A stretch of DNA of 64,000 bases from Lonicera japonica (taxonomy: Eukaryota > Streptophyta > Magnoliopsida > Dipsacales > Caprifoliaceae). Below the pieces are notes generated by a model, which was given only the letters and a program-made list of their open reading frames with translations, had not been told where the DNA came from and did no database searches. The translations under genes were made by a program, and so were the position numbers. This document shows positions 22,731-33,959 of the stretch, piece by piece. The stretch covers positions 49,785,356 through 49,849,355 of the forward strand of contig CM038466.1 in the NCBI GenBank assembly GCA_021464415.1, read 5' to 3'. Every line of letters starts with the position of its first letter. The stretch's first letter is position 1.

Positions 22731-22755
22731 ACAACAACAACAACAACAACTACAA

Positions 22756-22800
<45 letters not shown>
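22731..22800. repeat. (CAA)n and long poly(A) tract
   Basis: About seven CAA/ACA triplets followed by a run of some 43 A. The right duplicate (near 30450) lacks it. It could be the tail of a SINE/LINE relic, but no body is recognisable upstream. Confidence 0.85.
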
Positions 22801-22805
<5 letters not shown>

Positions 22806-23260
22806 GAAGGATATTACCACGTAGTCAATATATTATTTTATTGTACGGAGTGGAAAGTTCTCGCCAACATGTAGGGAGGAGAATTCAATAGAATTTTCTT
22901 AATTTTTTACTCATAGTTTGGTTGGTATTCTTAACCAACCTTATTTCATATATAGATCTAGGTGAATAGTTATAATCAGATTTATAAATAAATATTATTA
23001 AATTTGAATTTTTTTATTTATGTTTTAAATTTATATGATATGTCTAAGTATAAAAGTTTAGTAAGTAACCTTTAATTTAAATAATAATTATGACTTACGA
23101 ATCCTTGAATAGGTAGATCGAATAACATTACAAATGAACTTTTAAACTTTTGTTCCTCATAAAATATATAGAATTAAAATAATAAAATCCAATATCAAAA
23201 TAAATCCACACCTACCTGTTGTATTACTCTTTTTGTATCTCAAATCCTTCTTTTTCATTT

Positions 23261-25820
23261 TAAAGTCAAATGCATGCGCATGTGAATTAGGTTGGTGTTA
23301 TTTTTTAAATTTTTTTTAATTTTTGCTTCTGCATAAACAATACTTTCCACTGCCGTGTCATTGAAAATTGAATTTCTTTCTTTCTTTCCTCTTTATATAC
23401 CATTTAAACATCCCTATATATATATACTTTTTGAGGAGTTGAGGTTTGCTTTTGTTTAGCTTATTTGTGTTTCATAGTTTGCATATTATTTTTAATTCTT
23501 CTTTACATTACTGTATAAATTTGATTGTTTCCTTCTACTAAAAAAATAATTAAAAAATCAATTTAATATTCATATCTTATTTCAACTTAATTTTTAATTT
23601 CTCAAAGAAATCAATTAATTTACATATCATTTTCTATGTTATTGCTACCATCAAAAATATTCTTTAAAATAAAATAAAATAACAGAATATCCTTTACGTA
23701 TCCAAACTCTTGCCAAAAAGAGCCAAATTTACACAATATTATGCATTGCTATATATATGTGTGTGTATTTTTTAGATGGACTAATTAAAAATAGAATTGC
23801 TATAATTATGGTAGATCAACATGCTAAGAAAAATTGAATCTTAATCATATAATTGTGTTCCTCATAATTACTTATACTGCTAATTGTTTTATTTAGTATA
23901 TTATAAATTGAAAGTTATTATGATAATGCAAGTTCATGCGCATTATAATTATTATAATAAAGTATTTTCATATAGCATTGAAAATGTGACCATTGCGAAT
24001 CTTGGTTTTTGAAATCTAATTCATATTCTTGGAAAATAATTAGCATGGATGTACTCACGACTGTGTAATATTTGTATATTGTTGATTAAGATGGCTGACC
24101 CAACTCGACCCGAATTTGACATTTTGGATTTAGAAGGACTTGAGTACTATTGGTGAGTTTTTGATGTAGAAACCATTTTTTGTGACAAAGGAATACTCTG
24201 CCACATTTGCTGGCCCAAAGACCCCCACATATAATGATTTCTTTATCATGTATATATAAATTCAAATAGACATGTACGACAAAATATATAGCTTAAAACA
24301 AAAACACGACATCAAAATAACAAGTATACCTATACAACCATACTACAAGAATCAAATCCCAAATAGGGTTTTCAATTGGCTCACCCCAAACCTCCTATCT
24401 CCTCTATACATATATCCATCAAAAATAAAAACAATAAAATTAAGACAAAAATTAAAAATAAATTACCTTTGTTTTCAAGAAGTAAAGAATTGGAGATCAA
24501 TATTTTAGACAGCCTTCAAATTCTTTCTCCTAGCACTCCAAATCCTTGACAATGTGACAGAGAATTTCGTTATGGTTAGTAACCAAAGCGATAAAATCAA
24601 AAGAAATATGTAAAAGTCAATTTTAAAAATAGACATCGACCGTCTCAAATTAAAAGTCTCACTTTAACTTTGGACAAATGAATAATTATTAATAAAAGGA
24701 TATTCAAATAATTATAATGGTGAGAGGGGTGCATAATTGTACCCAAACAAGAAAGTGAGAAGTGAGATCCTTAATTTAAGACTAAAGACATGAAATATAA
24801 AATAAGTTAGACCAATACCAATTAGTTTAATAATGGCATATTAGTCATCAAATAAAGCATGGGCCTTTCAATTGGATTAATGTATATATATATAGCCGTG
24901 TGATATGGATCCTCAATCCATCATCACCAGAAAATTTGGAAATATAATTTCCAAGCTCCCTAGCACAACCTCCTTCTTTGTTTAAAAAAAAAATAATAAA
25001 AAATTTTGAACCAACAGCTTATTTTGTAATATAATCAAGTAGGCCGGGTTTTAGTTAACGAGCAGTTTGACCAAGATTGATACAAAACTAATTATTATAT
25101 TTATTAGTATTTTTACATATAAGTAGTTGTAATCTTGTAAAATGATGTATTTTAAATATTTAAGAAAACTAAAAATACACTGACAAAATGTTATTTGATT
25201 AAAAAATTAAGTGATTTTTAACATTCAATAATCCAAAAAAATATATATATAATAAAAAAAATTAAAAAAAATTCAGAAACAAACTGAACTTTATAAAAGA
25301 AAGTATAATTTGATCACTATTTTGAAATCACAATCGATGGGCATTGGCAGATCCCACAAACCATTTTTTTTTTTGGTCTACCCACAAACCATTTAGGACA
25401 TTTGAAAAATGCAAGATACGAGCAGTTCTGTTATTGGAAAGAATATATTAATTAAAAGCCTTATATGAAACATAACCAGCAGTGGAAAGCCTTGATTTTC
25501 ACAGCATGATAATCAGTCAAAATATACTGCGAAATGGAAGGAAAGTAGAACAATCTTACACCAACAGTATCCTTAACTGGGTTGAACCTCAAAAAAATAC
25601 ATTATGACTCACAAGTTTCATTTTCATTTTGCATTCCAACTTTCTTTCTAGGAGCAAATAGTATACCACCAAACAACACATTTTTCACGAGAGAATTTGA
25701 TATCCAGGTCCTCATTATTCAGTATAAAGTTGAATACGAGATGGCAGAAAATGAGCTAAACATCTTTTTGTTGGGTCCAAAGGGCTTTCACTTGATCAAA
25801 TTTCTATTCGAAAATATACT
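23261..25820. other. AT-rich sequence, nothing recognised
   Basis: No ORF with family features. Small ORFs at 24272-24508 and 25582-25884 are low-complexity and not supported. Dinucleotide-rich patches are frequent. Confidence 0.6.
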
Positions 25821-26027
25821 TGTTAGAATATATTGTGCTTCCTTATTTTTAGTTTTCATTATTGTAATCAGTTTCCTTAGTTGAGTAGGAGATTAGTTAG
25901 GGTTAACAAGTCCTAATCAGTTTCAGTTTCCTTTTTCCCTTATGTATAATCCTTTAAATAGGGTCTTCCTGTATCAATTGAGATCATCCAATTCAATACA
26001 ATTCATTCTCTCTCTAGAATATTTGAC
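25821..26027 (+). mobile_element. Short Ty1/copia-type or TRIM LTR
   Basis: TGTTAGAATATA start, TTTAAATAG TATA-like box near 25951, and a CTCTCTCTAGAATATT end just before TGGTATCAGAGCC at 26029, the primer site for initiator tRNA-Met. The length of about 207 bp suits a TRIM or a small copia LTR. No second copy of this LTR and no pol is seen downstream, so the element is a remnant. The exact 3' end is uncertain by a few bases. Confidence 0.7.
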
Positions 26028-26028
26028 T

Positions 26029-26041
26029 TGGTATCAGAGCC
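26029..26041 (+). promoter_or_regulatory. Primer binding site, initiator tRNA-Met
   Basis: TGGTATCAGAGCC, the classical plant Ty1/copia minus-strand primer site, one or two bases after the LTR end. Confidence 0.85.
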
Positions 26042-26848
26042 GTTAATCCTCATTATTAGGGTTCACATAGACCGACTTTGTCGTTAAAAAATGATTGTCG
26101 TCCTTATTCCCGTCAACTCATAATTTTTAAATTGCTTCCTTCAAACACCTCTTATCTATACGAAAAGCTTCCTCACTCAAAACGATTAATCTGGCGTTTG
26201 AATCATCCCGATTGGGCCTGTCACGAGCCCCCACTCATCGCCATAATTTTCGCCTTTTCGATTGTCCAGATCTGTACCTACATACCCCGATCCTTAAAAT
26301 TTTTGAACCCACCTCTTTGTCTAGTCTAGACGATCCAAACGCCGTCAGAATCACCTCCAAAAACCTCTACACACTCTCACACACGGCCTAAGGTTACTGG
26401 CCACCTCCACCAAGCGCTCTAATACGCACCTCTGCCGTCCCGTTAACTTTAACGGCGTCAACTAACGCCGTTAGTTGTTACCGTTAAAGTTAGCGGCGTT
26501 AGTTTTGTTACCGTCAAATCTAATGGCGTCAAGTCAGAAGTTTCAAAAATTATAATTTGACCCAAAAAGTTTAGGTTATTCAAAGTTTTACCCCAAAAGT
26601 TTTGGTTATTTGCAGTTTGACCCCCATAAGTTTTCGTGACTTGTGTTTTGGTCCAGAAAGTATCAACAGGTTTTGATTATTTGCAATTTGACCCCCAAAA
26701 GTTTCAGTGACTTGTGTTTTAACCCAAGATTTTTTGTCCTTTTTTAATTTTACCCAAAAGTTTCTTTTGGCCCCAAAAACCTCCAGTTTTCAGTAGATAA
26801 CATCACAAACTTTTGAGACAACTCACATTTAATCCCGCTACGTATCAT
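26042..26848 (+). other. Non-coding internal remnant with hairpin and ACCC/AAGTTT repeats
   Basis: Internal sequence after the PBS with no intact ORF. It contains a nested inverted repeat (26445-26491) and a degenerate roughly 30-bp periodic repeat (26540-26830) with (G)ACCCCCAAAAGTTT and TTATTTGCAGTTTG motifs. Confidence 0.55.
26445..26491. repeat. Nested inverted repeat (hairpin)
   Basis: Outer arms AACTTTAACGG (26445-26455) and CCGTTAAAGTT (26481-26491) are perfect over 11 bp. Inner arms AACTAACG (26460-26467) and CGTTAGTT (26469-26476) are perfect over 8 bp with a 1-nt loop; 4-nt bulges separate them. Confidence 0.85.
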
Positions 26849-27526
26849 TGTAGGGGATGCAAGTGAATCACAGGTCCAGAAGGTTGAGGTGTTTGTTCGA
26901 AGAAATAAAGATTGAACTATACAAGAATGACAGTTGCCTAATTCTTATGTTCAATCTAGATATCGGTAGACAAAAGGAATTAATATGTGGCATATCATTT
27001 AAGGTTGTATCGTTTTGACCTTTATACCCTTTGGATAGTAGTAATGTCTTACTAGAGACCGCTTACTATTTGTATAATTAAAACGGGCTTTTAATTGCAC
27101 TGCCAAAGGAGTATAAACCTACAGGGTCGCATACCAAAATGAATAGGATCAAAAATGAATTGGGCTTGGCCATAGTTGGACTCGGGCCTAATTCGTTTTA
27201 TTGCTTAGGGTTTCTTATTAGGGTTTCCTTTAAAAAGAAAAACCGTTAGTCTCCTTAGTTTCAAGCAAAAAAAGAAGAGGCAAAATAGAGAGAACCCTAA
27301 AATCGTGTGCTAGTACACCAAGCAAGGATCCGTTCTCGTTCGTGTGTGCATACCGTAGAGGCGTCGTATTTTCTACGCTAAGACGACAACAACTAAAGGA
27401 TTTGATCCGCCGCTTCAAAAGGTATATTTTCTGTCGATTAATATTGAACAGTATAGATCTTATGGTTTAATGATTAGTGCAGTTTATTGTGTATATGATG
27501 CATGTTCACTGCCCTAATTCCCTACA
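26849..27526. mobile_element. Candidate solo or terminal LTR, 678 bp
   Basis: Bounded by TGTAGGGGATGC and ATTCCCTACA, a perfect 7-bp terminal inverted repeat (TGTAGGG/CCCTACA) of TG...CA form. The right end coincides exactly with the break in membrane-gene copy C. Flanks (ATCAT / CCCGG) are not a duplication, so the left part of the original site is lost or this is one end of a longer element. Confidence 0.5.
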
Positions 27527-27752
27527 CCCGGGAACCTCACTTCGATGAACCCCATTAGTAATCCGATGAAGCCGAAGCTAGCAGCATGAAATGAAAAAAT
27601 CAGAAGTGATTCGAAGTTTGTAGCATGAAATGAAAAACTCAGAAGTGATTCCAGTTCACTAATTAGAACAATTATTTATCAAATCAGTCCCAAATAAATA
27701 AATAAAAAAAAAAGGGAAAGAAATTGAGAATATAAAATTGCCAAGGCCAAGT
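27527..27752 (-). pseudogene. Membrane-protein gene copy C, exon 2 fragment
   Basis: Matches the beginning of exon 2 of copy B (around ACTAATTAGAACAATTATTT and CAAATCAGTCCCAAATAAAT) plus the adjoining intron end. A roughly 45-bp internal duplication (GAAGTGATTC...AAACTC/AAATC) disrupts the frame. It is cut at 27526 by an LTR-like terminus and separated from its exon 1 (29555) by about 1.6 kb of unrelated DNA. Confidence 0.8.
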
Positions 27753-29360
27753 CAATTGGGGCTTGTTATGTTTATGATATTGTTTGCTTCAGGCACGTAC
27801 GGTTTTACTTTTACTCTTTAAATTGATCAAAAAATTATACAAGATTTTAACTCAGTGGATGCAAGAGTTTCGTAGAAATTAAATAACACAATAGTATAAA
27901 TCTTAAGGCAATGATGGATTAACGCCAATCCTTAACTAATGTATCACAAATCAGAAAAATTATGATAACTTATTAATTAGTTGAATTTTAATATAGTTCA
28001 ATAAAACTGAGAATCATAAATTTCAAATTCTTATACTCTAGGACCGTCAATGAACTACTTTGACACACGGTCAATAAAATAAATACAAGTGTTGCCAAAA
28101 GTGGCTGAAAGTAGAAATAGATTAACAAACATAAACATCATTGCAGATACAAATAAACAAGTGATAAGAATTATTTAATAAGAGCTGGGTTATAGTTCTC
28201 TCACTTTAACAAAAAGAAGGGATTCTCATTTGGATGATTAAATAGATAAATTTTTTTATGAAAATATTTATATAGTGAGTAGATCACCTTCACCAAATTT
28301 CGTATAATAATTCGAACCCAAATCAAACTCAATAATTATGTTTACGAACCCATTTTTTTACTAAAATACTTCTCCATTCTGTTTTGATATTTCGGAAAAG
28401 TTAAAAATGATATACTAAAATTAATTATATATTTTGAAATATCTTTTGATATATAATCTAAAAAAAATGAAAACTATGTTTCAAAAAAAAAAATTGGGTA
28501 GTGAAAAACGGCTGCCTAAAGGAGAAAGAGAAGAAAGTGAAAACTTAATATCTATTACAAACTTAAACCCTGAACTTATAATGCTAATTGCACGAAGCCC
28601 CTGCGCATGCCTGACCAGCCACTGCCTGCTTCAAAAATATTACATCCCCTGCCCCTAAACTTATCAGCTAATTACATAATCACCCCTCAACTTTTCCTTC
28701 CCACACATAGACCCTTGTACTCTCTGAAAATTTTTAAAAAGTTCAGGTGGGGCCATGGCCCCACCTGGCCCCCACGTGGGTCCACCCCTGAGGTGATCTA
28801 CTTATTATATAGATCATCTCTACAAATTTTCATAAAAATAATTCATCTATTTACTAGTCCAAATGGTAATTCCTTCTTTTTATTAAAATGAAAGAATTAT
28901 TTTTTTATAACCTAACTCTAATATACATATATTTATATATAGAATTTGGATCTAGTACGGACTAGTCGCGACAGTTTTTTGTTGATAAAATATTGGAGAG
29001 ATGTTTTTAGCGACGAAAACTGCTAAAAGTGCGGTCCATACGTACAGATTGGTTCGTACGAAATCCTGACTGTATGTATATATATAATATCATTGGTCTC
29101 GCATCAACAAAACAAACTATATCTTCTATATATGGAATGATCCTGCACGTACGAAGTAATTGATTAATGGCCCCAATTAATCACACGTACATTTAGAGGG
29201 AAAAGGGTGGCTACTCTATATTAATAGTGCATCTCATCTCAAATGGTTAGCTACGTTCCATATTATCTCATAACAGAGAGAGTTGCGATGTTCACTCCCG
29301 CTGACACATCATCACATACATTCTCTCCGACGAAAATCTATTTCTGTCTACCCAATTTTC
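27753..29360. other. Unrelated DNA inserted in the copy C intron
   Basis: Absent from the corresponding position of copy B. No termini or ORFs were recognised. It contains a GC-rich palindrome at 28744-28767 within otherwise AT-rich DNA, and CCCTCAACTT/CCCCTAAACTT stretches (28640-28710) of the kind seen at 60715-61475. Confidence 0.5.
28744..28767. repeat. 24-bp perfect palindrome centred on CCATGG
   Basis: Reading outward from CCATGG (28753-28758) every base pairs with its mirror for 12 bp on each side (arm CAGGTGGGGCCA). It is followed at once by the G-box palindrome CCCACGTGGG (28772-28781). Confidence 0.9.
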
Positions 29361-29609
29361 GCTGGAGGGAAGACACCCACTCAAGCACAGATGCATGTAT
29401 ATATATCTATAGAGAGAGTTACACAGAAATTGGATTGCCCGAAACGGGAAGCTAGAGAGAATATATAGAGACAATTGTCTGAAAAAGGGTAAAAGGACCT
29501 AATACATGCATACATACATACATACACTAACTAACTAATAACTAACCAACCAAACTGATAGAAATATTTTGTGGTTGCGAGGGTTGAGCAGCAGTGTCTT
29601 CACCACCAC

Positions 29610-29651
<42 letters not shown>

Positions 29652-30910
29652 GTGTTTCTTCCTCTAACTGTGTATTGCGATGGGTTGAGTGACAATTGTG
29701 CTTCAATATATATGTTTTAGGTAGGTATAGACAGTTTAGTCCTTAAAAGTCAAAAACATATATCTATCGATCTGGTCATCAATCTGGTCGTTGTCAACAT
29801 TATCCTTGTCACCAAATTAAACAGGTCTATAATGTATACATCCCAATACCTTTGCCCCAATGAGTCGAACTTGGTGTTGTCAAAGCTTGGCCCGCATTAA
29901 AATTCACGTTACATGTTTATATGTTTAAACTCAGTTCATACGCATTGTCGATAGTCCTCGGAGATCAAATGAACCAAACTAGCTAGTAGACTCATGGTTG
30001 AGTTTTCAAAAAATATTTTAGGCATTTTTTTTTAAAAAAAAATTCGTGTTTGGGTCACCAATTTTTAAAATTCATTCAAATAAAAAGAATATATTTTTTT
30101 CTTTTATATTATAGAAAACTATAAGAAATAAAAATAAAGATTATATTTTTTTGTAAGAAAAAAGAAAATTAACATACTGTATAAAAATCAAATTGAAAAA
30201 TGTCAGTTTTAAAGAATTATATTTAAAAATAAATTTTAAATTAAATAATTAAAATTGTAACCAAAGAGGAACTAAGCTATTCTAGTTTTTCAAAACTAGT
30301 AGACTCATCCTTTTTAATTTCTTATTTTTTTTTGTACTGACAGACTAAGTTCTATGAACTATGAAGTATATATTCATAACTAGTTGATTATCGCAATATC
30401 GCGGTGGAGTTAATTGGATTCTAAGGTGGGGGATTGATCTTATTAACAGAAAAACTGAAGAATATTACCATGTATTCAATATATTATGTTATTGAACGGC
30501 GTGAAAAATTAATTTAGTTCTTACCATACATGAAGGGAGGAGAATTCAATAGATTTTTCTTAAATTTTTACTCAAAATTTGTATGGTGTTCTTAACCAAC
30601 CTTATTTCATAGATCTAGGTGAATAGATATAATCAGATTTATAAATATTATTAAATTTGAATTTTTAGATTTATGTTTTAAATTTATATGATATGTCTAA
30701 GTATAAAACTTTAGTAAGTAACCTTTAAATAATAATTATGACTTACGAATCTTTGCATGGGGTAGATCGAATAACATTACAAATGAAATTTAACTTTTTG
30801 TTCCTCATAATATATATATATAGAACGAAAATAATAAAATCCAATATCAAAATGAATCCACACCTGTTGTATTACTCTTTTTATATCTCAAATCCTTCTT
30901 TTTCTTTTTC
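29360..30910. repeat. Segmental duplication, right copy
   Basis: Partner of 21570-23260. Collinear with small indels; includes the CT microsatellite (29613-29650). A TTTTTC pentad/hexad repeat (30895-30927) marks its right end. Just beyond, at 30949, begins the Tat-B LTR. Confidence 0.85.
29555..29613 (-). pseudogene. Membrane-protein gene copy C, exon 1 remnant
   Basis: Matches codons 6-24 of copy B exon 1 (GGTGGTGGTGAAGACACTGC... ATTTCTATCAG). The first five codons, including ATG, are replaced by GAGAGAGA from the neighbouring microsatellite, and the splice donor GT is changed (CAG followed by TTTGG). It cannot make the protein. Confidence 0.85.
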
Positions 30911-30948
30911 TTTTTCTTTTTCTTTTTGAATTAAGTTGAAACATAATT

Positions 30949-32160
30949 GTTGGTGCTAAAATCTGGAAGGGTATTTTAAACCACACAGTCGAATGATCGG
31001 ATCAAATGATTGATATAATAAATGCAACAAGTCAACAAAGTCAAAGATGTATAGAGTTAGGAGCTCAATTTTGCCTTGTTATTGATATAACTAAGCTATT
31101 ACAAACTCACAAAGATCTCTCTAGCTAGTCTATCCTCACGATATTACAATGAGAGTATCTAGCTTCTCTGTACTTAGAGCTCAACTGTGTGTCTGATCTC
31201 TTTCTCTCTCTTCAAGCTATTCTCTATGTGTTGTCCTTGACTGTTTAGTAGTAATTGTGTTATTGAGTTAATCCTTAGGTTGTTGAGAGAAGTAAATGCT
31301 ACTTATATATATATGACTGAGAGAAAACGTATGGCCAGAGTTCCCATAGCAGGTCTGGGGCCATGCTTTGATCATCACCAACTCTGACCTTACTTCTCCA
31401 TGAATTCCAGTGCATTAAATCCAGTTGGTGTGTATTTTTACATTTAATGAGTGTGAGGGGAGCTTTACGCGGTCTGCAGAGTAGGTGGCAATCACCATAC
31501 CTCTGCCAACCACTATAGTTGAACAGTTAGGCGAGGGGAGCTCCAGGACTCGCCAAAAGAGCTCTAAAGCCCGAGCTCCAAAATTTTTTGTACGTAATTA
31601 ACTCTCAAGCAGGAGTCCAACTTATGACAGGCTCTACGCTTCTTGTGGTGACCTAACAGGGCTCCTTCGAGCTCCTCCCGCTGGGACAGACCTAATTGCT
31701 GACATGAACAATCACGTGTCAACTCGTGGTTGGGGAGGTAGATTGGATTACTAATTTGCACCATTAATTGCCCCTTATCATTGCCATTTAACTAGGTAAA
31801 CTGATTGGGGAGGATAAAGTTCTTGTTTGATTCTAAAAGGTATTATGCGCTTCGTTTAGTGGACAGCACGTGGCAGGAGCTCTTTACAGAGGTCGGGTCT
31901 GGCAACTTCGTCAGATTTGGTGGAAGGTCCAAATGCTAAGGTTTTTAACCTGATTATACGACCTGTCGTTACTACCCCAAGCTTTTTGGCATGATCGTTA
32001 TTGTTCGAGGAGGTCATACGAGGCAGTTCTTTATTCCTTGGAAAACGTGTGATCGCGCGATAGTGGGTTTATGAGTGGATAGTTAAAGCTTTGAATAGAC
32101 ACTTAACTTCTCCTACACACCTTATACAAACACTCTTACCTTAAGAGAAAATTTTTACTT
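30949..32160 (-). mobile_element. Probable Tat-B 3' LTR
   Basis: The plus-strand left end TGTTGGTGCTAAAATC (CAACA-type end in sense) follows duplicated host DNA. A TATA-like TATATATATAAG lies on the minus strand at 31302-31314. Presumed U3 (31450-31890) has several GAGCTC/GAGCTCC motifs. The other end is uncertain; a pyrimidine-rich stretch at 32163-32175 (the complement of a PPT) suggests about 32162. No TG...CA confirmation. Confidence 0.45.
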
Positions 32161-32394
32161 TTCATATCTCTCCTTCTCTTGAACCCTATGTGCTTTAAAG
32201 CTCACACAGCCTCACCCTTCTCACTTTTCGTTACTCTGGCTTACAAACCTTCTTTAGACTGTAGTTTTAGGAGACTTTTTAGTGTCTCTTTAGTATACTT
32301 CATCAAGCACATTCCCTATTTCGCTCCTACTAGTTCTTTGCACACCATAGCCCTCCTCATTGACCATTTTACCAGCCATGGCCAGAACTTAGAG

Positions 32395-33370
32395 ATGCCT
32401 CCCAACACAGAGTAGGGTTCTTCTGTGGGAGATGCTCACACTCTCCCTGAAGTGAGGTCCATAGAGATTATGGATAGGGAGGAAGAGATAATGCGCATTT
32501 GCTTTCCTCCCCATGTATCCAACGATACCAAATATATTGAAAAGTTCATGGAGTACCTCAGTTCCTTGGCCGTCTTCCACATGCCATCAACCTTCTCTGC
32601 CCACGACATTCTGACCTTTAGGAGAAAGTACCAAATCCCTAATTGTGTTAAGATTAGGGCTCCAGGCCAAGAGGAGAGGGTTTGCTACTACAGGCCTGGG
32701 GAGGTCTATTTTTATGAAACCGCCTTTGAGCACGGGCTGAGATTTCCTATGGAAGACCATGTTAGGGAGCTACTAGTGACCATGGACCTCGCCCCAGCAT
32801 AGGTCAGCTCCAATATATGGTCCTGCCTCATTGGAGCGGTGCTGATCTTTAGAGCCATCTCCGCTGGGAGTCACGACATAAGTATGGAGGAGTTTGTCAC
32901 ACTCTTCTAGCCTAAGGACAGCGGTGGGAAAAATAAAGGTGTCTTCAACTGCCCCTCGAGGTTGGGGTCCTCAAAAATCATCTTCGGGCTACCAGATAGC
33001 ATTCTAAACTGGAAGAAAAGGTTCTTCTATGTCTCAGGTGTGGACTAGGAGCACGCTAAGGGTTTCTTTTTGAAACACTACGTCAACATCGTACCTCCAG
33101 GAATGCTATGGAGATATGGATTAGGCTGCAGGCTCAGCAATACCGACCCCAATATCTTTACAGTGGGAGATCTTTCACCTTTAGATGTGCTTTTACTTTT
33201 CGAGCACAATGACCCCAGAGCTATTGGCCTCGAAGGTCGCTAAGAAGGGGGCAGTGATCAAAGTGACAAAGGTTTTACAGCCCTACCGGGAGAAGACCAA
33301 GATGAAAACTGAGCTGCCTCTCATTGAGATAGGATATTGGCGGTGGCCCCCCTCCAACAAGTGCCTGTAG
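32395..33370 (+). pseudogene. Additional ORF of Tat-B, N-terminal Transposase_28-like domain (antisense to pol)
   Basis: One frame runs from ATG 32395 to TAA 33241-33243 with four TAG stops (32413, 32800, 32908, 33046). The last three fall where Gln or Trp is expected, as in LAPA-x-VSSNIW and SGVD-x-EHAK. The pattern FPMEDHVRELL, the W-led helix, and GLPDSILNWKKRFFYVSG matches the Pfam family Transposase_28 (putative gypsy-type transposon), found in additional ORFs of Tat elements. After a frameshift it continues (VAKKGAVIKVTK... to 33370), then a likely intron (GTAAGC at about 33384 to TTAAAG at about 33480) and a Lys-rich, NLS-like exon (33494-33682: KKVTKKR, PLTKRSK). It is on the strand opposite Tat-B pol. 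Function of this protein class is unknown. Confidence 0.7.
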
Positions 33371-33493
33371 CACTCAAGAGAAGTAAGCTCCTTTTCTTTA
33401 TCCTTTGTTTTTAAACTTTTTGAGCTCCATTAGTGGTTTCGGCTCTTACTAACTTTATTTCCTTCCCTTTTCATCTTAAAGCTGACTTTCAAA

Positions 33494-33940
33494 ATGGACA
33501 CCAAGAAGGTCACCAAGAAGAGGAGTGCATTGTCAAGAGGCCTGCCTCTTACTAAAAGATCTAAGGGACCCGAGGTGGCTAAAACGGATGCCCAGCCTCA
33601 ACCAAGGGCCCCCAAATCGCTGAAGTTGCCGTGTCCTCTAGAACCTCTCGCCCAAAAGATGTTCACACTTAGGTGGAATTGATGAGTTCCCCTATGGAGG
33701 ACTTACCTCTTCTCAGCCTGAAGAAAATAGCTTTGGAAAAGAAAGGAGACCCATAGATCGAGACTTAAAGCTCAGGCAGTGATGGAGCCGTTGCTGCGGA
33801 GGAGGATGGTGTGGTAGTAATAGGGGCCAATGACACTCCTGATCATACCTCCTCTCCCAAGGAGGTAAGTGAACGTATGCGAGAGCCTAATCCCCAAGAT
33901 GGTTTTGGCTTTTTCATGAAGGCCTACACACTCCCCCCTC
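33494..33940 (+). pseudogene. Additional ORF, basic linker exon
   Basis: Begins MDTKKVTKKRSALSRGLP, rich in Lys/Arg/Pro/Ser. A frameshift near 33670 is followed by a readable acidic/Ser stretch and a YTLPPLSQTILE end near 33960. It follows the proposed intron acceptor at 33480, so it is a downstream exon of the plus-strand additional ORF. Confidence 0.5.
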
Positions 33941-33959
33941 TGTCGCAAACAATCCTAGA

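Larger units (their letters stand above)
21570..23260. repeat. Segmental duplication, left copy (partner about 29360-30910)
   Basis: The intron, exon 1 and about 1.3 kb of upstream DNA of copy B match about 29360-30910 collinearly, including GGGAGGAGAATTCAATAGA, TAAACTTTAGTAAGTAACC-type stretches and TCAAATCCTTCTTTTTC. A CAA repeat and a long poly(A) (22731-22800) are present only in the left copy. Confidence 0.85.

Noticed and set aside
24272..24508. 78-codon ORF in AT-rich DNA
   Set aside because: Lys/Ile/Asn-rich composition typical of random AT-rich sequence; no splice or family support.
25582..25884. 100-codon ORF overlapping an LTR start
   Set aside because: The hydrophobic end is encoded by LTR sequence starting at 25821; no family features.
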